Below the pieces are notes generated by a model. That model was not told the DNA's origin. It searched no databases and was given only the letters and a program-made list of their open reading frames with translations. Both the position numbers and the translations under genes were made by a program. 64,000 nt of DNA from contig CM119265.1 of the NCBI GenBank assembly GCA_051294375.1, forward strand, positions 8,812,772 to 8,876,771. The letters are read 5' to 3'. Position 1 is the first letter of the stretch. Each line of letters begins with the position of its first letter. Below, piece after piece: positions 10,626 to 22,600 of the stretch. This DNA is from Paraspadella gotoi (lineage: Eukaryota; Chaetognatha).

Positions 10626-13600
10626 ATGGCCAAGGATTCTAAGCACGAGCACCCCCTCGTCATAGTTAGCGAGGACCATGAAGTGCCTGGTAGTGACGAA
10701 TCTAAAGTTGAAAAAGGGGGAGGGTTAGCTGAAGCCCTCTACGTGTCCCCCTATCGAGACCGTACTGTTGGACCTATCATCAAGTGAGTTAATTAATTTA
10801 ATTAGATTTTAATAATACGCTCTGATACAGTGTCGAATATTTAGTAATATCGTACTATTTTTAAAGCTTGGTTAACCGCATTGAAAACCATGACATCGGC
10901 GGAGTGAGAAAAATCATCACGCTCCATTTGAACCTGATCAACGAGGGCGACGAAAATGAGGAAACCCCTCTTATGGTTGCCAGTAGATGTGGAGGTAAGT
11001 GATAGTTTATTTAGTTAATTGATCATGTTCACTATAACTACGTGTCTTCTAAATTTTATTTCAGATTTAGAAATCGTTAATTATCTGTTGTCTGTTGGAG
11101 CCGACGTCTTAGCCGATGATGAGGACAGTTGGACTCCCCTTCTCAATGCCGCGAAATATGGCCACGTAGAAGTTGCTCGGACCTTGATTAAGTCGGGAGC
11201 CAAGACTGAGCATAGGTTCGTTATTCTAAGTTTTAAATACCCGGGTCCCGGAAGTTGTTTTCAATATTCGTTCTTTTTTCTTATCAAGTCTTTTATAAAA
11301 ACGGAATGGATAGCTGGATAGGCATTCGGCGATTGTTAAGTAATTTTTAAAAATTTTCGCCTGCAATTTACATTTTTTTAGGGACATGGGCGGCTGGACC
11401 GCGTTGATGTGGGCTGCATACAAGGGTCACACCGAAATGGCGGCGATGCTGCTGGAAAATGGGGCCAAACCTAACGTGAAGGGTCTGTACTTTATCAGTC
11501 CGCTGGCTTGGGCCGCCGGGCGAGGCCATTTGGATATTGTCAGGCGTTTGGTAGAAGGCGGCGCCAGGGTGAACATCATCGACAAATACGGTGCGTCTTG
11601 CGAAAGCCGGTGGAGCTTAAGGCGTAACGCGCTTTGAATCACTTACTACTTCCCGTTGTCTTTACTCATTCCAGGGACGACACCGTTGATTTGGGCGTGT
11701 CGGAACGGCCATGACGCCATCGTCGAGTATCTACTTGCCCACGGAGCTCCCGCCGATTGCGTGGGCATGAGCAACTGGACGGCTTTGCTAATGGCGACCG
11801 AAGGAAAACACGCCAACGTCGTCAAAAAGTTGCTGGCGGTGATCTGAAAACCTTTTCAAGTTTGCGTCGTTAGTTTTTTTGAAAATTAAATGTCTTATTC
11901 TTAACAGTACAGCGTGAATCTGAACGCCCGCAACAAAGACGGAATGACGGCCTTGATGATCGCCGCGAAGGAAGGCTGCGTCGCCATCGCTGCCGACCTT
12001 CTCAAAAAAGGCGCCTACATCAACGTCCACGACCAAAAAGGCGAAACGCCGCTCATTTACGCCTCCAAGGGTTCGTCGCGTCCGCTAATAGATTAGGGAA
12101 AAGGTTTTTACAGAAAATTTCAAGCTAACCAATCCTCTTCGTTTATGCCATCGACAGGCGGTCACACGGAGATCGTAAAAGCGCTTATCGACAAATTCGC
12201 CGACGTCAATTTATCCGACGAGGAAAACAGAACTGCCCTCTATTGGGCCGTCGACAAGAATTTACCGGATATCGTTCGGTATCTTGTTCACGCCAACGCA
12301 AACTTGGACACTCAGAATGTGGACGGTAATTGCCATTTCACTTTTTAGTTGCTCACCTCTTTTATCGCTTTAATTTCGCATGCATATAACATTTTTAATT
12401 TAGAAAATTCAAAAGTCGTAAGCCAAACAAAGCCTAAATTATCAAAAAATGAAGTTTTGTTCGTGAAAAAAGCTTACATGGTGACAATTTTACAAGCGCC
12501 GGTAAAAAAACCCTGTCATTTGCAAATCAGTGGTTAATTTCATTGATTTTAAAAATTAGTTGAGTAGAAAATATTGATCAGTTTAGATATGCCGTGACAA
12601 TGAGTGGAGAAAGTTGGCTTAATTAATTTAAAGCTGGGCCAGTTAAATTTTATACTACAGCATTTGTAAGTACGTCATTCTATTTAGATTTGAAAGGGCT
12701 TTCAGAAAATAATAATATTAATATTATTTTATTTCAAATGTCTTCAGAAAACTTACTGAAAGTAAGAGAAAAAAATTGAGTCTAAAAAATGAGTTGGAAA
12801 ATGAAACATAATTTTACAAGCCAACTTTCTCCACTCACTGTCAAGGCATTAACTGATCAATATAAAATTTTAACATATAAATTATTTTAATATTTTCTAC
12901 TCAACTAATTGTTAAAATCAATGAAATAACCACTGGTTTGCAAATGACAGCGTTTTTTATCGGCGCTTGTGAAATTGTCACCATGTACCTATCTCCAATT
13001 CGTCTTGTTTCTCGAAGGTGACACGGCCTTAATGCGCGCGGTCCGTAACCGCAACCTCTCCGTAGTGGATCTTCTCGTCACAAGCAAAGCCAAGGTGCAC
13101 ATCGCTGACAAACACGGAGACACGGCGCTGCACATTTCCATCCGCGCTCGCAGCAAAGCGATCACCGAGAGTCTCCTCAGAAATCCCAAGAATAGCAGGC
13201 TGCTTTATCGACCCAACAAAAGTGGCGAGACTCCGTACCAGCTTGACATGAAGGGCCACACCACGTCGGTCTTACAGGTACATGGCGATTGCTAATTACA
13301 TACCAGTGTGAGACTGTGAGTAATTAATATATTTTAAAAAATTCAACCTTTTCCTTAAACAGGTCATCTTCGGCGCCCGCTTCTTAAACCCCCAACTGTC
13401 GGCCAGCATGGCCGGGTTCGATATCTACAGCAACGCATTGGCCGATATTCTCAGCGAACCCACGCTTTCGACACCCATAACCGTCGGACTCTACGCTAAG
13501 TGGGGATCGGGAAAATCTTTCTTGCTCAGGTTCGTTGAGGGAAGAGAAATAAATTCAGTGAAAAGCTAACTCAAACTTGGCTGTCTTTAATTTTTTGTCA

Positions 13601-16600
13601 GTCGCCTGGAGGATGATCTCCGCGCATTCGCCCATCAAACTCCGGATCCGCTGCTGGAGATGTCGCCTCTCGTCTTCTTCCTCATCCTTCTTCCTTCGCT
13701 CGTCTTCGGCCTTCTGCTCGGTTTTGGAGTTTTTTGCTGGTGAGTTAGAAAAAAATGATGGTTTCAATTTTGGACTAAATAGTAAATAACGTATACTATG
13801 GTGGACTAAAATCCACCAACCGTTCATCAGCGGCCATTGGTGCCGGAGGCAAGTCATTCGCCTCCCAATCCAAAGGTCCGGGGTTCTAGCCCGGTGGCCG
13901 CCTAGCAGTTAAGAGGGACGGGGCGCTTAACCCGCCTGTAACATAGTGTTACAGCCTGATCCGAAGCTCAGGGACTGCTTATATTGAACGGTTCTGTGAC
14001 TAACACATAACAATAATTACTGTCTCTTCAATACATTACTTTTTCGTAGGTTTTGGGGCGTTGTGGCCGGTGTCGGTCTTTTTTTTCTCTGTCATCTTGT
14101 CTTTGCCGTCGTGTGGTTCGGTTGTACTCGTTACGATTGGGACTGGGCCTACGACTCCAGCGTTTTTCTGGCAAAAAGGTTTTTTTTATAATTGTTTTTA
14201 TTTGTGATTTGTATTTTTTATAGATTTTTTTTCCTTTTGAATAAACTAATTTCAACTACTGTTTGCTTATAGAGTGAACCGATTCTGGCTTCTTCTACGG
14301 GTCTTGTTTTTTCACCCTCCCGTTGTCTTGGATCAAGACAGCAGCTCTGGTCGCAACAGCACCACGAAGGTATTAATGCCTGCCGAAGTCGCTGGTTTTA
14401 CAGTATGTTCTATTAAGAGAAAACGGTTTTTTTTTGTTGCAAACATCGATTTCTTTGTCAACAAATAAAACTTTTTCTCCTAATCATTAATGCAACGAAA
14501 AGAAAATCGAAACACAGTATCTTCTTTTTAATTTACCATCTTTATTAGATGGGCTCACGTGTTAAATTCATTTTTACCGACTACACTCGTCTCACGAGCC
14601 TTGGAGGTGAAACTTCATTTACAATGATGCTCGCCACTCTCTGCCGCGCAGTTGAGAAGGTAAATATTTTGTTTTATGGTAGTACGTAGTAGTTTTTGGA
14701 CGTCACTGAAATTCGTGCCTCACTCCTACTCAGACATGAATAAGAATTTAATGTAGGCATTCACGAGCGTAATAATTTTAAGATTAGTATATATATATGT
14801 AATAATTATGTGTATATATATAGTATAGTGTAATGTAGTATAATTTTCTGTGGCAAAGGGAAAGGGAAGCGAGATTCTAATCAAACCCAAAATGTCAAGC
14901 TCATATGTTTCCGGGTTTCATTCATCTGTGATGCGAGACTCGATCGATAAAAAGCATGAATCTTAACCAAGCCAAATCCAAATCAAGCGTCTCCAAATGA
15001 TTCGCTTATTCAACGTGCCTAACCTCCATTTCCCGCTTTTCGAAAACGGAAGGAATACGGAACGCTCACCTCCCGCTTGTACCCTGTCGTCCGGACCAAT
15101 CAGAGTTCGGCGGTGGCGCGATCCAAATCCTTTTGCTGCGTCCCGACATACTTCTTTTTTTTTCTCTTCCTCGCATCGCTCTTGATTGCCGTCTGCCTCT
15201 TTTGCTTTAGAATCAATCTGCATAACAAGTTAGTATGATTATCATTAGTCGTCGTTAAGTTTGGAAACAATTTTAAACTGTTATGGTTAATTGTTTAGTA
15301 AAATGATCGTGGGTTCTGTTCCGGGGTCTGAGGATAAATCATCTTCCGAGGAAGACGACGACGACCTAGATGACGATGAAATGTCCCGGTCCTCGATAGA
15401 TAGATGGCCTTGGTACGACACGACATTAGTGACACTGGCGTCTTTGCTTCTGGCGGCGCTGCTGGCGACGGTTCCCAAGTGGTGGCGTCTTCTGTTGGCC
15501 GTCTTTTCCTCCCCGCGGCGGCGAATCCTCAAGTCTTCCTCAAATCTAGATTCAACCAAGATGGAAGGATTTATGCAGGTGCACATTATATGACGATATT
15601 ATATTATATTATATACGCAAAATGACAAAATAATGTCGTCGCCCTCGTTACTTTTAACTGCTCAGGTTTTGAAATTTTTTTAAGTTTTCTAATATTTTCA
15701 GTATATTTCTGGATTTGAATTTTTTTTATGATGTCATCATCATGAAAATGCTGCGACTTTCCAATATATATTGTATAATTAATATATAGTTTATATATAT
15801 ATATATCTACATATAGACCAGTGCAAAAAAAATGACACACTAAAATATTGCCCAAATAAAATTTGTTAGATTTTTTTATTATGAAAAATATAATAGGTTA
15901 ATAAACTTTATGGAAAAAGGAAGCATTGGTTCAAATTTGGTTCAAATTTAGCAATCCATTTGTGAACAATAGTTTTTTAAAAGTAACTATTCAAACAAAG
16001 CAGAAAAAGTTTACATATTTTAACATTTTGTGTTTAGGGTACCGTATTTCTGGAATGATTAAATCGATTTTTTTTAACTTACACATATTCTCTTTTGAAA
16101 ATCAACTCTTTCTCTGCCAAATTTTTTATGAAACATGAATACAACGCCCAAAAATCAAAGCTGAACGGCATCCTCGGTTATTTTGTATCTTCAAAAATGT
16201 TTCTCCCCCCCCCGAGTATTCTTAACCAACTTGTCCTTCGCGTAACTATACAGTACCGGTCTTGGCTTTCCTTCATAAGTCCAGGGAAGCATATATCTTC
16301 TATAATAATGAATGGAATGACTTGATATGCATGTGTGGAATGGAACTCGTATGGTCTATTCCCCATTCTATATTTCAAAAAAAAATTTTGAAGTTTTGTT
16401 TTGAGCATTATTTTTAAACAAAAATTTAATTTGCATACTCTGCTCAAAATACTTGAACGATATAATTTTTTTTCTCACTAAAAATTAATCTAACATTACT
16501 TGGTCTAATGGTAAAGTGTTAGACTGAATAAAAATTTTTTTTATAATTTATGCATAGTTGCTAATTATAATAATTAGCTTATTATTTATTTTTTATTTAT

Positions 16601-19600
16601 AAGTTCAACTTTTTATTATAGAAATTAATAGTTGATTGATAGGCAATTTTATTCCTGTAATCAAATTATAATTTTTTTTATATTAACTAAATAGTGATTT
16701 TTAATATATTACTACAAAATATGATTTTTTGATAAATAATATTTTTTTTAAAAAAAATTTATGCCAAACTATTGGTGAAATGTTACTGATTACAAATATA
16801 TAAAAATTTTTAAATTTGGATAACCCATGAAAGAAATACAGACCAAAAAAGCCCTAAAAATGCTTAAAAACACCTATTTTTAAACCTTTCTAAAAACTGC
16901 AAATACGCGAATTTTCAACTCAAATTTTGTAAGGTATATTAGAATTAGTAGTATTTATTGCCTGAAAAAATCAAAGACGTAGTAATATTTTTACCTAATT
17001 ATACAGATTTAATAGTGAGACGCCTAAGAAATTCAGGTAATTTTAAATTTTGCTGAGGTTGTCTAAGTTTTCTCGTATTTTTTTCTATCTCTCTGTTTAT
17101 TTCTTCTTTTATTACCTCTCCCTTTCTTTCCTTCATTCGCTTTCTCTCTCTCTCTCACTCTCCCTATCTTTCTCTCTCTATGATTCTCTCTCTCTTTTGC
17201 TCTGTCACTTTTTTTCTGTCAGTTGAACTTTGACTCGTGAGAGACTGTGCTATGATTAGGCTGAATTTATTTATTCTTCCTTTAAGATTTTTACCATCTG
17301 TACAGGCCATCTGTTCAGGGAGTCAGACTGTCTCGTGCTGTCCGCATGACCATAACTGGTTTTCAAGAGGTATTAGAGAAGCAATTTACATCAAAGCTCT
17401 CGAGCCCTCTTTGAACCGTGATGGAGGACGATTCGACCTCCCTCCAAGCTATGATACGCTTATCAAAAGCATGGTGGAGGCCCCGCACGGTGCTCAGAAC
17501 CTCCAGGAAAAAAAATTTTCAAAATCTGAGTTGAAAAAGTCAGTCAGCGATTTCGATTTTAATTAGGTTAACTGATAAGTAGATGGTCTTGCGGGCTTTT
17601 GACGCAGAAAGGATCGCTAAAACTTCGTAACCTTCTTTCTTTTCTTTTTACCTTTTCTTTTACTTCTCTAAAAATAAATTATTTTTTTATTTGGGCCCAA
17701 CTGCCATTCTGTATACTATGGTAACTATTGCCATAAAATTGATACGGCGTTCGAAGCCTGATTGTCTTCCCTCTTGGATATGTTGCCATTAAGGGAACAA
17801 ATGTTTATTTTTTCACAAGTGTAAGAGTAATATAATTTTTTCTTAACTTCTTCATTGTATTTTAACATGAAAATTTTAAACAAAAACATTTTTTTTACTT
17901 TATGATCACTTCGTTTAGACCAGGTTTATCACTATGCTGGTAATATCTATAGGTTTTATTAGATAAAGGAAGGTTTAATTAAGTCTGTGTTTTGATGCGA
18001 TTATTAGCGATTTTTAATTAAGAGAATTTGATTTTTCAAATCAAGTTATTACCAACCACAGGACATTTCGCGCAAAATATATAAGAAATTAACGTACGTT
18101 GTAAGAAATTAAAATTTTTCTGACAGTTACCCGTTTAAACAGGTTTATTATATTTAAAAAATTGATTAATGAGTTTTATTATGTTAGTAATCGGTTTTTG
18201 GCTAATTATGGTTGTTGCGGTTTTTTTGCGTTTGAGTTTTAGAAGGAATATTTACCCTTACCAAGTTGACATGTCAATCATCAAAAAAATAACAAAGAAA
18301 GAAACTAGGTTATTATCAAGATTTATTCTATTATTCTTGACTTCTTGTATTCGTTTACCAGGTTTATCTGAAGCTAAATATCATTGTCAGGTTTAAACAG
18401 GTAGCATAAGGTTCTAGTTAATAACTGGTTTAATGCGGATTTTAGACGATTTTGTATTTTAAGGAAGAAACAAGCCTTACCAATGAAACTTCTCAATTCC
18501 AAGAAAATAAACAAGAAAGAACTAGGATTTTTATTTCTTTCCTCTTTCTATCTGTGACAAATTCGTTTACGAAGGCTTTTTGTTATTAAAAAAAATATAT
18601 TCATCTTTAAAAAGCTGGCCTGAGATTACAGTGATATATAGGGGTTAAACGGATTTTCATTATTTTCAAGTTTTAATGGGAGAAAGATTCATCCAGTAAA
18701 ACCCATTAAGACCTCCTAGATTATCAAGTTTTGCTCAAACTTGTTTTTATATTTCCAACTGTTTTGGGGATATTTGTTGTCTTGTTATCTTGTCTTGTCT
18801 AATATCCATATCCTCTTTGTCGTCATTTTAATCAAATCAATCAAATCAATCAACATAAGACTTAATAAAAAAACTTATATATTCTGAAGAGAGAGAGAAG
18901 AGAGAGAGAAAAGAAAGAAGTGAGAGAGAAAGAGAGAGAGAGAGTGAAGAGAAAGGCACGGAGACTGACGGAGATCGGCGACAGAGGACGATGTCGACGC
19001 GACTGACCGATCGCCCGGACCATGGGGTAACCTACGACTCTCTCTATATTTCTCTAGGAAAAGCTCTGACAGACTAACTTCAGTCACTTTTATTACGATT
19101 CTTACGATTTTCTCTGGAATATCAGACTATTTTCTTATCACTTTTCTAAGGGCACGCGTTATTTTTCTTCGGAGATTTCTGTTTCATTTACGTGGATTTT
19201 CTTCTGATTTATATTTTTATTACATTTTTTTTACATTTTACGATTCGACCTTTTTATTATTTGGGTTTGCTTTTGAGAGATCTCCAGTATTATACGACTC
19301 GGGAGTGCTTGTCAGATGCAGTTTGAGCCTCCCTCACGACGAGCCATTCCTACCGCTGTGACGCGGGAGAGGACAAGTCTTCTCACAGAGAGAAGAGAGA
19401 GAGGAAAGAAAGGACAGAGAGAGAGAAAAAATACAGTTCAAATGCATTACCGTGACAATTTTTTTTTACCAAATTGATTACTCTTTTCTTAATTATTAAT
19501 TAATTTACTTTTAATTATTTAATTAATTATCCTGATCTTTGTGTCAGTCTATCTGTGTCTTTTTAAAAAGGAGTTATCTTGAGAAATGAGGGAAACCACC

Positions 19601-22600
19601 TAATTGACCAAGCAAAATATACAAAATTGTATATGCCATAATTGCTAGTTTAGGAACATATTCTTTAAAATATATTATAATATAAATTTAAAAAGAAAAC
19701 AAAAAAATTTCTTAAAAATATGTAATTAATATGTATCAATTTTAATAATTATATAAAGTTTTGATTGATCATTATATAATTAAAAAGCAAAATAAAAAAA
19801 CAATTTAGAAATTTTTTTAGTCTAGACTAATTCATCAAATTGGTGACACAAATCGGAGGGTGGGCGGTGGAGATGTTGGCGCGATTTAATAATCAGGCAG
19901 ATGATGATAAGAGATAGCGCGGAGCGGAGGAGAGAGACAGAGAGCGTTACACTGGAGGTCTTTTTGAAAATCACATGTGTGTAGGAGATAGGCGGACGAG
20001 GAAGGAGCAGGGCGTTAACCTGGGAGGTCTTTTTGAAAAATCAGGCATGTGTAGGAGATAGCGGAACGGAGGAAGAGCAGGGCGTTACCTGGAGGCTTTT
20101 TGAAAAATCAGCAGTGATGTAGGAGAATAGGCGGACGGAGGAAGGAGCAGGCGTTAACCTGGGGGTCTTTTTTGAAAAAATCAGGCAGTGTGTAGCGAAT
20201 AGTGCGGAACGGAGGAAAGGAGCAGCGGGCTGTTAACCTGGAGTTCTTTTTGAAAAATCAGGCAGTGTGTAGGAAATAGGCGGACTGGAGGAAGGAGCCA
20301 GGGCGTAACCTGGAGTCTTTTTTGAAAATGAATCAGGCAGTGTGGCCCCGCCGCCCACCGAGACGCCCGCACAATGATTCCCTATCTATACTCAACGAGA
20401 CAGGCGGAGACCCTTGCGCAGGCAATGGACAAACGATTCCACTCCCTCAAATGAAGCAACTCAGCCCCTCCTCTGTGGACTGAGCGTCGCCCAAAACGGA
20501 CAGCTTCAGGAGGAGGGAGAGGAGTCCGTCACTCCTGTCGCAAAAGCGGCAAAGAACGGACAGCCGCCCGCCTCGCCAACTAGGCGAGAACAGGGCAGTC
20601 GGAGGCGAAATCAGGCCAGAGAGATATAAGAGTGGCCTTGGGGATCTTTCCTCCTGGTACAATCCCAATGCGGTATTACTGGTTCAATCCACTCTCCTCT
20701 CAACCATTGACGCGCCAATGACTCATCACCTTCGTCAATGTCCTTCATTTGCATAAACCACAAACCGTTCAATATAAGCAGTCCCTTAGCTTCGGATCAG
20801 GCTGTAACACCCATGTTACAGGCGGGTAAGCGCCCCTCCCTCTTAACTGCTAGGCGACCACCGGCTAGAACCCGACCTTTGGGTTGGGAGGCGAATGACT
20901 TGCCTCCGGCACCAATGGCGCTGATGAACGTTGTGGATTTTAGTCCACCATAATACAAAAAGCTAATCTGCTGATAAATCACGAATAATTCTTTCTGACT
21001 TTCAATTGTGATCTAAACAGATCATAACAAATCATAACAAATCATGACAGACTTTTTTATAAATTTTATGAAAAAATAGCTAATATATCAATTGATCAAT
21101 CAATACCAGTTGTTGAGCCAATACCAACTTGCATAATTTTGGTCAACTTGCGTAATTTGGTTCAAACTAGAATAATTTAGTCAACTGGCATAATGTAGTT
21201 AACTTGCTATATTGGTCAACTTGCATAATTCCTGGTCAACTTGCATAATTTGGTCAACTTGATAATGTTAAACTGGATAATTTTGGTAACTTGCATAATT
21301 CGGCGTAGATGTTTGTCTGGAAAAGTCCGCAAGTCAAAGACAGCCATCTTTCCAAACTTCAATACACAGACATTACATAAAATATGCTACATATACTTTG
21401 TGATTCATGACCGTAGTTTTTGCGTGGTCATGTGACTACACATTGTACACAAGTATGAAAAACATGCACAAGAAGCATAGTTAAATTAGTTAAGTCTTAC
21501 AGTTTGCCAAGTATTAACTTAAATAACTTTCTTAGCCCTTGTATTCATGACACATTCTTTATTGTTTTTGTATTTGCGGCGCAACTAAAAAAAATCTCTA
21601 ACTATGCATTAAAAGAGATAAGAAAAATTAAAAATTTGTGTCAGCCTAAATAACAGTTAGTACAAATAGATATTTTTATTTTTATTTGGCTTGCCGCCCA
21701 GGCTTATTTACCAGGCTAATCTAGCGCTCTGGCTCATGGTGTCTTTTCTTCGGATCTGCTTATAAGCAGATCCGACTCTATAATTCACCTTTTCGGTCCG
21801 TCGGTCCGCCCTCTCAATCTTGTCGGGCATTCACTTGTATCATGTCAGAACATTGAATTATGATAAATTATGGAAAAAAAACGATGTTTGTCCGTCGGTC
21901 TGTCTGTCTGTCCGTCCCACCTTAGCAAAAAACTCTAATTGCTCGTGATGGATTTGATGGATTGGAAAGAAATTTTGTGTGGGTAGGGAAGTGTGTGATT
22001 AAGCTGGATTTGAAGTTTCCATGGAATCGTGCGAGTGGAAATGAGTTTAAATGGAAAAAACCAAAAAAATATATTTCACTGTTTGAGCATCTATTACTCA
22101 TGAGTGGACTGGGCGATTGACTTGAAATTTTTTATGTGGGTAAGAAAGTGTGTGATTAAGCTGGAAATCAGGTTTCGGTGGAATCGTCTTCATGGAAATG
22201 AGTTTAAATAGAAAAAACAAAAAACCTTGTTCACTAATTGATTATGCTTCTTTTTTCTTTTTATATTAAATGTAAATGCAAGATGTATTAATTAGTCAAA
22301 TAATTAATCAGTTAATTCATCAATTAGTTAATTAATTATTAAATAAATTAAATTAATAAATAATTAATAATCAATCATTTATTCAATCATAAATTCTTTA
22401 GTTATCTATTAATTAATTATTCAATAATCAATTTATTTATAATGAATTAATTATTTAATCAATCAATAAATTAATTTATTAATTAAATTATTATTTTAGT
22501 TTATATAGTTTGTATTAATTAATTAATTACCGCTAATGATCGTGGGCAGATCCAACATTGTTTGCTCAAACTTGTTCAGATTGACGTATCACTGATCTTA

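Noticed and set aside
16497-16525. tRNA-gene-like GGTCTAATGGTAAAG segment in the foldback arm
   Set aside because: It resembles a D-arm/A-box, but there is no matching anticodon arm, T-arm or acceptor stem downstream. It also occurs in the other arm as part of the repeat.
17237-17566. 109-residue frame inside the foldback element as a transposase remnant
   Set aside because: No DDE/D motif or helix-turn-helix pattern, and a low-complexity C-terminus. Nothing ties it to a transposase family.
19905-20345. CRISPR-like array of regularly spaced repeats
   Set aside because: Units are directly adjacent and degenerate, with no unique spacers, in an animal gene intron. It is a minisatellite.
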